NCBI GenBank assembly: GCA_045120955.1
Contig: JBGVFH010000010.1
Coordinates: forward strand, 17,927 to 81,926
DNA length: 64,000 bases
Reading direction: 5' to 3'
Origin: JAZMZS01 sp045120955
Lineage (GTDB): Bacteria > Bacillota > Clostridia > Oscillospirales > CAG-272
Positions 9,491 through 17,672 of this stretch are shown one piece after another. Under the pieces are notes generated by a model, which was given only the letters and a program-made list of their open reading frames with translations, ran no database searches and was not told where the DNA came from. Position numbers and translations under genes: made by a program. Every line of letters starts with the position of its first letter. The first letter of the stretch is position 1.

Positions 9491-10024
9491 ATGTCTAATA
9501 TCTGGCACGATATTTCACCCAAGCGCATCACCCCGGAAGATTTTATATGCGTAATCGAGATCCCGAAAGGAAGCAAGAAAAAATACGAGCTTGACAAGGA
9601 AACAGGTCTTATCATTCTCGACCGAATTCTATACACATCTACACACTATCCGGCAAACTACGGCTTTATACCCCGCACATACGGCGATGACAAGGACCCT
9701 CTCGACGTGCTTTTGATATGCGCGCAGTCTCTTGAGCCTATGTCTCTTGTCCGTGCATATCCTATAGGCGTTATCTCCATGATAGACAACGGAAACTATG
9801 ACGAAAAAATAATCGCTATTCCCTTCAACGATCCTACCTACAACCAATACACAAGCATCGACCAGCTTCCCCGTCACATTTTTGACGAGATGCGTCATTT
9901 CTTTACCGTGTACAAAAACCTCGAAAACAAGGAAACGGCAGTTGACGAGGTAAGCGGACGTGATGAAGCGCTCAAGATCATAGCGGCCGCTATTGATAAT
10001 TATATAGAAAATTTCTGCAAATGA
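9491..10024 (+). CDS. ppa: Inorganic pyrophosphatase (family I)
   Basis: Hydrolyses pyrophosphate from biosynthesis to phosphate in the cytosol. 177 residues, the normal bacterial length. Motifs: YPANYGFIPRTYGDDKDPLD with the metal-binding aspartates, and a preceding segment with conserved Glu and Lys (VIEIPKGSKKKYE). Strong AAGGAGG upstream. Family I rather than the manganese DHH family common in Firmicutes. Monocistronic, with its own promoter and a downstream hairpin. Confidence 0.95.
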   Translation: MSNIWHDISPKRITPEDFICVIEIPKGSKKKYELDKETGLIILDRILYTSTHYPANYGFIPRTYGDDKDPLDVLLICAQSLEPMSLVRAYPIGVISMIDNGNYDEKIIAIPFNDPTYNQYTSIDQLPRHIFDEMRHFFTVYKNLENKETAVDEVSGRDEALKIIAAAIDNYIENFCK

Positions 10025-10033
10025 TCAATGCCG

Positions 10034-10077
10034 TCGGCACGTACAGCGAGGGATACCGCTGTAGGTGCCGTTTGCAT
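10034..10077 (+). terminator. Probable terminator of ppa
   Basis: GGCAC-TACAGC pairs with GCTGTA-GTGCC in a long stem followed by GTTTGCATTCT. The T-tract is weak. Confidence 0.5.
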
Positions 10078-10129
10078 TCTCCGCCGCACGTAAAAAGTGC
10101 GAAAAACCGCTTTTTGACCCGATTATTTG

Positions 10130-10158
10130 TTGACTTTTTTTAGTGATTTGGATATAAT
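10130..10158 (+). promoter_or_regulatory. Promoter of rpiR-baiN-cmk-plsC-ispH/rpsA operon
   Basis: TTGACT (10130-10135), 17 bp, TATAAT (10153-10158): close to consensus. It lies inside the longer open frame that starts at 10127, so translation most likely begins at 10214. Confidence 0.8.
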
Positions 10159-10213
10159 AGATATGTTACACATATGTTATATGTGTGCAAAAAATAAAGT
10201 TGTGGATGTTATT

Positions 10214-11074
10214 ATGAACGACAATCTCATTACATTGCTTGAAACAAGAATGCAGTCATTTTCAAAAGGACAAAAGCTGATTGCGAATTTTCTCATAAAT
10301 AATTATGATAAGGCGGCGTACATGACAGCGTCAAAGCTCGGCGTGCTCGTAGGAGTATCAGAGTCCACGGTTGTCAGATTTGCCATTGAGCTTGGCTTCG
10401 ATGGTTATCCTGAGCTTCAGCGCTCTCTTCAGGAGCTCATCCGCACAAAGCTCACCTTCAACCAGCGCATCGAGGTCACAAACAAGCGTATCGGTAACGG
10501 AGATCTGCTTGAAAAGGTACTGCTCTCGGACGTTGACAAAATAAAGACAACACTTGAAAATATCAGCCGTGCGGACTTTGAGTCTGCCGTGCAAAAAATA
10601 ATAGATGCAAAACATATCTATATTCTCGGCGCACGCTCAAGCGCTTCTCTTGCAAACTTTCTTTTCTTCAATCTCAATCTGATATTTGATAATGTGCGCT
10701 TTGTTCAGACGACAAGCGGCAGTGAGCTGTTTGAGCACATACTGCCTATGGGCAAAGACGACGTAATGATAGCGATAAGCTTTCCCCGTTACACCTCGAG
10801 GATAATCAATGCGGTTGAGTACGCAAGAGAGGTGGATGCATCGGTCGTTGCCATCACCGACAACAAAAACTCACCCATTGCCACAAAGGCGACCGAGGTG
10901 CTCATAGCCCAGTCCGACATGGCATCCTTTGTAGACTCGCTTACAGCTCCGATGAGCGTACTCAACGCTCTCATTGTTGCGATATCAAGAAAAAAGCAAG
11001 CGGAAATAAACGAGCGCTTTGACAAGCTCGAGAGAATTTGGGAAGAATATGATGTATACGCAAAGCTCAAATGA
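10214..11074 (+). CDS. MurR/RpiR family transcriptional regulator
   Basis: DNA-binding regulator that normally senses a phosphosugar. About 286 residues from the start chosen: N-terminal HTH_6 domain (about 1-77, with MTASKLGVLVGVSESTVVRF as recognition region) and a C-terminal SIS phosphosugar-binding domain (about 105-240, containing LGARSSA and ISFPRY). The 29 extra upstream codons overlap the promoter. It heads a housekeeping cluster, overlapping the next gene by 26 bp. No sugar gene is adjacent, so its regulon cannot be guessed. Confidence 0.88.
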   Translation: MNDNLITLLETRMQSFSKGQKLIANFLINNYDKAAYMTASKLGVLVGVSESTVVRFAIELGFDGYPELQRSLQELIRTKLTFNQRIEVTNKRIGNGDLLEKVLLSDVDKIKTTLENISRADFESAVQKIIDAKHIYILGARSSASLANFLFFNLNLIFDNVRFVQTTSGSELFEHILPMGKDDVMIAISFPRYTSRIINAVEYAREVDASVVAITDNKNSPIATKATEVLIAQSDMASFVDSLTAPMSVLNALIVAISRKKQAEINERFDKLERIWEEYDVYAKLK

Positions 11075-12317
11075 CCTTGGCGGCTCAAAAAAGAAAATTG
11101 CGGTCATTGGCGCAGGAGCGGCAGGACTGCTGTGTGCCGCAGAATGCGGCAGACGGGGAGCTTCGGTCACGCTTTTCGAAAAAAACGAAAAGGTCGGACG
11201 AAAGCTCGCCATAACAGGAAAAGGCAGATGCAATCTTACAAACAACTGCGAGCCTGACGAATTTATAAAAAACATAGTGTCAAATCCCCGATTTATGATG
11301 TCTGCGATATATGGCTTTTCACCCTCGGACACAATGGCTTTGTTCGAGTCGCTCGGGGTCGAGCTGAAGACCGAACGGGGACGGCGTGTTTTCCCCCTCT
11401 CCGACAGGTCATACGACATAGTCGATGCGCTATGGAAATACGCAAGGGAGCACGCAGAGATAAAGCATGAGAGAGTGACCGATATATCCGTATCAGAGGG
11501 TCGTGTGTGCGGCGTACAAACAGAGCGGCACGAATACGGCTTTGACTGTGTCATAGTTGCTACGGGCGGAAAGTCATATCCGCTTACAGGCTCAAGCGGT
11601 GACGGGTATGCCTTTGCAAAGAAGGCGGGACATACCGTGACAGCGCTTTCTCCCTCGCTTGTTCCGATCACTTCAAGCTCGCCTGCATGCAAGGCTCTGA
11701 TGGGGCTTTCGCTGAAAAATTCCGCACTGAAAATAACAGACGACAGAAACGGCAAGTGTGTTTACGAGGACTTTGGCGAGATGCTTTTCACGCATTTCGG
11801 ACTGAGCGGTCCGATGATACTGAGCGCAAGCTCGCATCTGCACAATATCCACCCCTCGCATTGCAGTGCCGTAATAGATATGAAGCCCGCACTTGATGCG
11901 CAGACTCTCGACACAAGGCTGCTTGCCGTTTTCGGCGAGGCAAAAAACAAAAATTTTGAAAATGCCATACAGCCATTGATGCCCGCAAAGCTCGCCTCAT
12001 ATATACCGAGCTATATCGGTGTCGACCCAAAGAAAAAGGTAAACGAGATAACAAAGGACGAGCGCAGACGTCTGCTCGAAGCGCTCAAAAGCTTTAAGGT
12101 AAAGCTGTCGGGCTTCCGCCCTATTGAAGAAGCGATAATCACCCGAGGCGGTGTAAACGTGAAAGAAATAGACCCAAAGAGCATGGGCTCAAAAATATGC
12201 GACGGGCTGTACTTCATCGGCGAGGTGCTGGATGTTGACGCATATACGGGCGGATACAATCTGCAAATTGCCTTTTCCTGCGCATATGCGGCGGCAAAGG
12301 CGGCAACACATCAGTAA
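11049..12317 (+). CDS. BaiN/HI0933-type NAD(P)/FAD-dependent oxidoreductase
   Basis: Flavoprotein of the HI0933/YtmP-BaiN family. Residues 13-40 carry the FAD dinucleotide-binding motif IGAGAAGLLCA with the downstream acidic residue, then GKGRCNLTNN, the family signature, and a C-terminal GGVNVKEIDPKSM plus YFIGEVLDVDAYTGGYN. Length 422 residues is normal. The first ATG pair (11049/11052) has GGGAAG upstream and overlaps the regulator gene, suggesting translational coupling. The cellular substrate of most members is unknown; bile-acid reduction is known only for some BaiN proteins. Confidence 0.85.
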   Translation: MMYTQSSNDLGGSKKKIAVIGAGAAGLLCAAECGRRGASVTLFEKNEKVGRKLAITGKGRCNLTNNCEPDEFIKNIVSNPRFMMSAIYGFSPSDTMALFESLGVELKTERGRRVFPLSDRSYDIVDALWKYAREHAEIKHERVTDISVSEGRVCGVQTERHEYGFDCVIVATGGKSYPLTGSSGDGYAFAKKAGHTVTALSPSLVPITSSSPACKALMGLSLKNSALKITDDRNGKCVYEDFGEMLFTHFGLSGPMILSASSHLHNIHPSHCSAVIDMKPALDAQTLDTRLLAVFGEAKNKNFENAIQPLMPAKLASYIPSYIGVDPKKKVNEITKDERRRLLEALKSFKVKLSGFRPIEEAIITRGGVNVKEIDPKSMGSKICDGLYFIGEVLDVDAYTGGYNLQIAFSCAYAAAKAATHQ

Positions 12318-12341
12318 AAAAGAAAAAAAGAGGAAACAGTC

Positions 12342-13013
12342 ATGATAAAAATTGCAATAGACGGACCGAGCGGTGCGGGAAAAAGCTCGCTTGCCAAAAG
12401 AATAGCAAAGGAGCTTAACATAATATATATAGACACGGGCGCTCTTTACCGAAGTGTCGGACTTTGGGTATGCAGAAAAGGGATAGCGGTCGATGACACG
12501 GCGGCTATCATCGCATCTCTTGATAAAATAAAGGTGGAGCTCGGCTTTGACTCTAACGGCGGTCAGCGTGTATATCTGTGCGGAGAGGATGTCTCGGAGC
12601 TTATCCGTACACCCGAAATCGCAAAATACGCATCTGCCGTGTCGGCTATAGCCGAAGTAAGGGCACTTCTTTTCGATATGCAGCGTGAGATAGCAGACAA
12701 AAACAGCGTTGTCATGGACGGCCGTGACATCGGTACGGTCATACTTCCCGATGCAGACGTAAAAATATTTCTTTCGGCTTCGGACGTAGCGAGAGCGCAA
12801 CGCCGCTGCAAGGAGCTGCGTGAAAAGGGAGAGGAGTGCTCGGTCGAGGATATTTTGAATGCGATGAAAGAGCGGGACCGCCGTGACAGCACAAGAGAGA
12901 TAGCACCTGCAGTTGCTGCGGCTGATGCGGTCCTTCTTGACAATTCCGAGCTTGACTTTGAGGCGAGCGTGCAGGCGGCGCTCGATATAATTAAAAGCAA
13001 GACCGAAAAATAA
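12342..13013 (+). CDS. cmk: Cytidylate kinase
   Basis: Phosphorylates CMP and dCMP with ATP. 223 residues with the P-loop GPSGAGKSS at 8-16, the NMP-binding segment IDTGALYRS, and MDGRDIGTVILPDA. AGAGGAAAC precedes the ATG. Cmk upstream of plsC and ispH-rpsA is a well known Firmicute gene order. Confidence 0.97.
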   Translation: MIKIAIDGPSGAGKSSLAKRIAKELNIIYIDTGALYRSVGLWVCRKGIAVDDTAAIIASLDKIKVELGFDSNGGQRVYLCGEDVSELIRTPEIAKYASAVSAIAEVRALLFDMQREIADKNSVVMDGRDIGTVILPDADVKIFLSASDVARAQRRCKELREKGEECSVEDILNAMKERDRRDSTREIAPAVAAADAVLLDNSELDFEASVQAALDIIKSKTEK

Positions 13014-13034
13014 ATCTTTTGTGAGAGTGCAAAA

Positions 13035-13667
13035 ATGAAAAAACTCCGTTTTTATTCGGCAGTCAAAACAATACTCGGACCTGTGCTAAAGCTTTTTATG
13101 CGTATCCATGTAAAAGGAAGCGAAAATGAATACACAGGAGATGGAGGGTGTGTCGTATGTACCAATCACACGCATTTTTTTGACTGCGTGGTGCTTGTAA
13201 TCGCATTTAAAGCGCTGCAGATACGCTTTCTTGCAAAAAAAGAGCTATTCTCTGTCCCGATACTGAAAAATATTATCAAGGGATTCGGCGCTTTCGGTCT
13301 TGACCGAGGAGGCCAGGACGTGGGCGCTTTGAAAAAGACCATACAGATGCTCTCAGACGGTGCCGTCGTGGGTATATTCCCTCAGGGCACAAGACAGCCT
13401 GGCAAGGAGATTGCCGATACGAAATTCAAGAGCGGCGCCGCAATGGCAGCATATCATGCAAAGGTGCCGGTACAGCCCGTTCTTATCAAGGTAAAGGACA
13501 AACGCTACCGCCTCTTTCGCAAAAAAGAGGTAATAATAGGTGCGCCTATATCATGGAAAGAGCTTGGTTTCAGTGAGGGTGCGCACGCAGATTATGCAAA
13601 AGCAACCGAGATCATCAAAGAAAAGATATGTGCGCTTGAAAAAGAACAGATAAACAAGGTAGAATAA
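13035..13667 (+). CDS. plsC: 1-acyl-sn-glycerol-3-phosphate acyltransferase
   Basis: Adds the second acyl chain in phosphatidic acid synthesis at the membrane. The 210-residue protein has the NHTHFFD (H-x4-D) catalytic motif around residue 48 and the glycerol-3-phosphate binding FPQGTR motif around 121. A short hydrophobic N-terminal stretch may be membrane-associated. The stop is directly followed by the GTG start of ispH-rpsA. Confidence 0.93.
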   Translation: MKKLRFYSAVKTILGPVLKLFMRIHVKGSENEYTGDGGCVVCTNHTHFFDCVVLVIAFKALQIRFLAKKELFSVPILKNIIKGFGAFGLDRGGQDVGALKKTIQMLSDGAVVGIFPQGTRQPGKEIADTKFKSGAAMAAYHAKVPVQPVLIKVKDKRYRLFRKKEVIIGAPISWKELGFSEGAHADYAKATEIIKEKICALEKEQINKVE

Positions 13668-13668
13668 A

Positions 13669-15693
13669 GTGGCAATAAAGCAAAAGATCACAGTAGCAAA
13701 AAACGCCGGTTTTTGCTTCGGCGTTAAGAGAGCCACCGACATGATAGAGCACAGAGCCGCAGAAAACGACGGCACAAGGCTGTATATCATCGGGGAGCTG
13801 ATACACAACGGAATATACAACAAAGGGCTGAGAGACAAGGGCATCGGAATAATAGACGCAGAGGATGCAGAGCGGCTCGCCGTGCAAAGCGATACGCAAG
13901 GCAAGTGCGAGGTGTATATCAGAACACACGGAATTCCGCTTGAGTCTGAGACAAAGCTCCGTGCGCTTGAGGCAGAGCACGAAAACTTTAAGGTAGTTGA
14001 CATGACCTGCCCCTTTGTAAAGAGAATACATAGGATAGCCGCAGAAAACACATCAGAGGACACGCTTTTTTTACTGCTCGGTTCTCACAACCACCCCGAG
14101 GCTGAGGGCATAATGAGCTATGCAAAAGGTGAAAAAGCGGTGCTATATGACTCAAAAGAGCTTGAGAACTTTTTAAAAAATCGTCAAAATAACAAAAAAA
14201 GTGTTGTTTTTGCCGCCCAAACTACACAAAATTTAATAGAATTTAAAATCTGCAAAAAAATTCTCGAAAAAGTATATACAAATCCGATTTTTTTTGATAC
14301 AATATGCAGTGTGACGCAGAGTCGACAGGAAGAGATTCAAGTTCTCGCAAAAGAGTCAGATGCAGTCATAGTTGTCGGCGGCAAAGACAGCTCAAATACG
14401 GGTAAGCTTTTTGACCTTGCAGGCAGTCTGTGCGAGAATACCGTATGGATAGAGGATCCTGCAGAACTTGTCAAAGATGATTTTAAAAATTATTCCCGTA
14501 TAGGGGTTGCCGCAGGAGCTTCCACTCCACCCGGCATAATAGAGGAGGTTGTAAACACAATGAACAGCGAAATCACAGCAGAAAATTTTGAGCAGATGCT
14601 CGAAGCATCTCTCAAACCATTAAATACAGGAGATATAGTTAAGTGCGTCGTTACATCGATATCCGGAACCGAACTCAATGTTGACCTCGGTGCTAAGGTA
14701 ACAGGTGTTATCCCGAAGTCTCAGATCACGGATGACCCCAACGCAAAGCTCGAGGATCTGTTCAAGATCGGCGACGAATTTGACGCTTTCGTTATTAAGG
14801 TAAGCGATATCGAAGGTATGGCAACACTTTCAAAAAAGCGTGTTGACCTTATCAACAACTGGAACAACATCGTAAACTACTACAACAACGGCGACATCGT
14901 TGAGGGCAAGATAGTTGAAGCTGTCAAGGGCGGTGTTATCATCATCATCGACGGCGTTCGTGTTCTTATTCCCGCAAGACATACAGGACTGCCGATGAAT
15001 GCAGATCTTTCCACTCTCGTAGGAAAGGTTGAGGCTGTCAAGATCATTGACATAAATGACTCTCGCAGACACGCATACGCATCCATCAAGGCTCCCAAGC
15101 TCGAAGCTAAGAAAGCACTTGAGGAAGCATTCTGGGCAAGCATCGAGGAAGGCAAGCACTACCTCGGTAAGGTAAAGAGCATGACAAGCTACGGTGCATT
15201 TGTTGATCTCGGCGGCGTTGACGGTATGGTTCACAACACTGAGCTTTCTTGGAAGCGCATAAAGCACCCCTCTGAGGTCGTTGCTATCGGTGACGAGATC
15301 GACGTATGGGTAAAAGAGTTTGACGTAGAGCGCAAGAGAATTTCTCTCGGCTACAAGACTCCCGAGATGAACAGCTGGTACATATTCGTAAACAAGTACC
15401 AGATAGGCGATGTTGTACCCGTTAAGATAGTAAGCATGATGCCCTTCGGCGCATTTGCTGAGATCATTGACGGCACAGACGGTCTTATCCATATCAGCCA
15501 GATAGCTAACAAGAAGATATCAAAGCCTGCTGACGTCCTTGAACTCGGTCAGGTAGTTGACGCAAAGATTATTGATATCGACACAGAGAAGCAGAAGGTC
15601 AGCCTTTCTATCAGAGCTCTTCTTACAGAGGACGATAGTGTTGCAGCTGACGAAGCTGAAGCTGAAGCGGTTGAAACTGCTGATGCAGAATAA
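13669..15693 (+). CDS. ispH-rpsA: IspH (HMBPP reductase) fused to ribosomal protein S1
   Basis: Bifunctional 674-residue protein. Residues 1-290 are IspH, the iron-sulfur enzyme that ends the MEP isoprenoid pathway, with its three cluster cysteines in GFCFGVKRA, TCPFVKR and the CSVT segment. From about residue 318 four S1 RNA-binding repeats follow, the third and fourth being best conserved (YGAFVDLGGVDGMVH; FGAFAEIIDGTDGLIH). The acidic tail is Ala/Glu-rich. GTG start 1 bp after plsC, with AAGGTAG upstream. The S1 part uses highly expressed-type codons, the IspH part near 14170-14300 is AT-rich. This fusion is known from many Clostridia. Confidence 0.95.
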   Translation: MAIKQKITVAKNAGFCFGVKRATDMIEHRAAENDGTRLYIIGELIHNGIYNKGLRDKGIGIIDAEDAERLAVQSDTQGKCEVYIRTHGIPLESETKLRALEAEHENFKVVDMTCPFVKRIHRIAAENTSEDTLFLLLGSHNHPEAEGIMSYAKGEKAVLYDSKELENFLKNRQNNKKSVVFAAQTTQNLIEFKICKKILEKVYTNPIFFDTICSVTQSRQEEIQVLAKESDAVIVVGGKDSSNTGKLFDLAGSLCENTVWIEDPAELVKDDFKNYSRIGVAAGASTPPGIIEEVVNTMNSEITAENFEQMLEASLKPLNTGDIVKCVVTSISGTELNVDLGAKVTGVIPKSQITDDPNAKLEDLFKIGDEFDAFVIKVSDIEGMATLSKKRVDLINNWNNIVNYYNNGDIVEGKIVEAVKGGVIIIIDGVRVLIPARHTGLPMNADLSTLVGKVEAVKIIDINDSRRHAYASIKAPKLEAKKALEEAFWASIEEGKHYLGKVKSMTSYGAFVDLGGVDGMVHNTELSWKRIKHPSEVVAIGDEIDVWVKEFDVERKRISLGYKTPEMNSWYIFVNKYQIGDVVPVKIVSMMPFGAFAEIIDGTDGLIHISQIANKKISKPADVLELGQVVDAKIIDIDTEKQKVSLSIRALLTEDDSVAADEAEAEAVETADAE

Positions 15694-15730
15694 AACATAA
15701 CAAAATGCGGCGAGAGATCGCCGCAGATAT

Positions 15731-15817
15731 GCCGGAATGATGGAATTGGCAGACGTGCCGGACTCAAAATCCGGTGGTAGCGATACCGTGCGGGTTCGAC
15801 CCCCGCTTCCGGCACCA
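15731..15817 (+). tRNA. tRNA-Leu (anticodon CAA)
   Basis: An 87-nt class II tRNA with an acceptor stem GCCGGAA/TTCCGGC, encoded CCA end, a long variable arm, the T-loop GGTTCGACCCC and an anticodon stem CCGGA/TCCGG closing the loop CTCAAAA, giving anticodon CAA for UUG codons. It lies 37 bp after ispH-rpsA and is probably cotranscribed. Confidence 0.95.
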
Positions 15818-15820
15818 ACA

Positions 15821-15860
15821 AAAAGACCATTTGTCTACTAAGACAAATGGTCTTTTTTGA
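15821..15860 (+). terminator. Terminator after tRNA-Leu
   Basis: AAAAGACCATTTGTC-TACTAA-GACAAATGGTCTTTTTT: a perfect stem with T6, ending the operon. Confidence 0.9.
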
Positions 15861-15990
15861 ATGATGTTTGCATTCGGCAAATGATGTTGGCTCTGCCAAT
15901 GACGGCTACGCCTATTGATGCACGGCTTTGCCGCATTTGGCGGCAAACATCGCATCATTGCGGCACGAAGTGGAGCAACATCATTTTGAG
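15860..15990. repeat. Short-hairpin array with ATGATGTT/TGATG separators
   Basis: A run of tiny palindromes (TGCattcgGCA, GGCtctGCC, GGCtacGCC, GGCtttGCC and others) divided by variants of AATGATGTT or its complement AACATCAT. No open frame spans it. It resembles the array near 57905-58135 in design, though the separators differ. Confidence 0.6.
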
Positions 15991-16101
15991 TTCAGCAAAA
16001 AACATCATATCGACGTAGGCGCTGCATCACTTTATGAAAGAGTTCAAAGTCTTACACCAAACCGTCAAAAATATCTTTTTACAGTCCTTCGTATGCCTTA
16101 A
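15970..16101 (+). pseudogene. Possible remnant of a helix-turn-helix-type protein tail
   Basis: A 43-codon frame beginning at a GTG inside the hairpin array has no ribosome binding site. Its end (SLYERVQSLTPNRQKYLF) resembles the C-terminal helix of phage-like transcription regulators. I read it as a decayed gene end, at low confidence. Confidence 0.25.
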
Positions 16102-16374
16102 TTAACGACAACAACCCAATTTTCATCTGTTTGCGAACAAATGGGCTTGTACCAACCAAGGCTCCCTTGTGTAAAGGGAGGCTTTTTTTGCCTCCCGGAA
16201 GGTAAGCAAATGGGCTTTTGATATGTCAATGTCAAAAGTGCCTTTGCGTTGCTTTTGGCAAAATATTGTTGTCCTTAATTAAGTCAGTGCTTACACAACA
16301 TTGCTCATATAACGGTAATGTGTCGCTTAGATACTTTTTTTGTTTTGTCTTAGGCGATGTTTTGCCGTTATTCA
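16102..16374. other. Intergenic region with palindromic repeat remnant
   Basis: Contains GCTCCCTTGTGTAAAGGGAGGC followed by GCCTCCCGG, a stem of a type widely scattered in clostridial genomes, and TTAATTAA twice. No gene seen. Confidence 0.4.
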
Positions 16375-16403
16375 TTGATTTTGCACTGCTGTTATGCTAT
16401 AAT
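16375..16403 (+). promoter_or_regulatory. Promoter of HAD gene
   Basis: TTGATT (16375-16380), 17 bp, TATAAT (16398-16403), about 60 bp before the ATG. Confidence 0.7.
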
Positions 16404-16461
16404 TTCTCTTGTGTGCCGATAGCAGACACCGCATATCACAAAACAACCCCGAGGTATTATT

Positions 16462-17112
16462 ATGATCAAGTCCTATCTTTTTGATTTTGACGGAACACTC
16501 GTTGACTCAATGCCCACTTATGAAAAAATGATTCTCAGACTTCTTGACCGTGAGAAAATACAGTATGACAACAATATTATCAATATAATCACGCCTCTTG
16601 GGACGGTGGCTACAGCGCATTATCTTGTAGGACTCGGTGTAAAAATGACGGTAGAAGAGATACTTGAGCTGATGCGGCAAGAATTGATCTATGAATATGA
16701 GCACAACATACCAACCAAAAGCAACGTTGCACAAACAGTCAAAAAACTAAAAAACGAGGGGGCATCGCTCAGTGTTCTGACTGCAAGCCCTCACGTTTCA
16801 CTTGATCCGTGTCTTAAGAACAACGGCATCTACGAGCATTTTGATAACATTTGGTCGTGTGATGATGATTTCGGCATTACAAAAACAAATCCGCAAATAT
16901 ACATAAAGACCTCGGAGATAATCGGCGCTTGCCCGAAAGACATACTTTTTGTTGATGACAATCTCGACGCACTCAAAACAGCAAAGGCGGCAGGCATGAC
17001 GACCTGCGGCATATACGACCTGTCAAGCGACGGCTATACGCAACAAATAAAAGAGGCAGCAGATTTTTATGTTTATGATTTCAAGGAGCTGTTAGAGCTG
17101 CCGCTTGACTGA
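16462..17112 (+). CDS. HAD-superfamily hydrolase (phosphoglycolate phosphatase-like)
   Basis: Cytosolic phosphatase of the haloacid dehalogenase superfamily. Motif I DFDGTLVDS with nucleophile Asp8 and acid/base Asp10, a helical cap (about 15-80), motif II LTASPH, and motif IV ILFVDDNLDALKTAKAAG. 216 residues fits Gph/PgmB-like members. Substrate unknown. Followed after 33 bp by the C_GCAxxG_C_C gene on the same strand, probably one transcript. Confidence 0.85.
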   Translation: MIKSYLFDFDGTLVDSMPTYEKMILRLLDREKIQYDNNIINIITPLGTVATAHYLVGLGVKMTVEEILELMRQELIYEYEHNIPTKSNVAQTVKKLKNEGASLSVLTASPHVSLDPCLKNNGIYEHFDNIWSCDDDFGITKTNPQIYIKTSEIIGACPKDILFVDDNLDALKTAKAAGMTTCGIYDLSSDGYTQQIKEAADFYVYDFKELLELPLD

Positions 17113-17145
17113 ACGAAAAATATTTTTAAAAGGCAGGATAGAAAG

Positions 17146-17598
17146 ATGACACACGCAGATAAGGCAGAAGAACTTTTTTTAGCGGGTTATAACTGCGCTC
17201 AATCGGTGATCGGTGCATTTTGCGAAGAATACGGCTTGTCACTTGACATGGCACTGAAGATGTCAGCTCCGTTCGGCGGAGGCTTTGGCAGACAGCGTGA
17301 GGTGTGCGGAGCTGTGAGCGGTATGCTGATGATAGCAGGACTTCTCTGGGGATACGAGACCCCGGAAACAGGCACGCAAAAGGGCAAGCATTATGCGCTG
17401 GTGCGTGAAATGTGCGACAAATTCAAAGAAAAGAACGGTTCGATCGTATGCCGTGACATACTCGGCAAAAGAGCCGAGGTTGGCGGCAATCCCTCTCCTC
17501 GAACAGAGAGCTTTTATAAGACTCGTCCGTGCGTGAAATGCGTGCGTGACGCAGCAGACATACTCGACCAATACATAGCCGAACACAAGGAAAAATAA
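17146..17598 (+). CDS. C_GCAxxG_C_C family (putative redox) protein
   Basis: Small 150-residue cytosolic protein whose cysteine pattern fits the C_GCAxxG_C_C family: GYNCAQSV near residue 18, a second Cys in FCEEYG, then EVCGAVSG, MCDKF, IVCRDILG and PCVKCVRD near the C-terminus. The family is thought to be redox-active and is frequent in anaerobes; no substrate is established. The usual third position GCA is CGAVSG here. It follows the HAD gene after 33 bp with AGGCAGG upstream. Confidence 0.8.
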   Translation: MTHADKAEELFLAGYNCAQSVIGAFCEEYGLSLDMALKMSAPFGGGFGRQREVCGAVSGMLMIAGLLWGYETPETGTQKGKHYALVREMCDKFKEKNGSIVCRDILGKRAEVGGNPSPRTESFYKTRPCVKCVRDAADILDQYIAEHKEK

Positions 17599-17621
17599 GC
17601 ACCCCCTAATAACATAATACA

Positions 17622-17669
17622 AAAAGTCAGCTATGGGACAAAATAGTGTCCCATAGCTGACTTTTTTTG
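17622..17669. terminator. Bidirectional terminator between convergent genes
   Basis: AAAAAGTCAGCTATGGGACA pairs with TGTCCCATAGCTGACTTTTTTT: a 17-bp perfect stem with tracts on both sides, shared by the C_GCAxxG_C_C and serpin genes. Confidence 0.9.
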
Positions 17670-17672
17670 CTG

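Noticed and set aside
10985..11755. 256-codon minus-strand open frame
   Set aside because: Antisense to the BaiN-like gene, without motifs or promoter.
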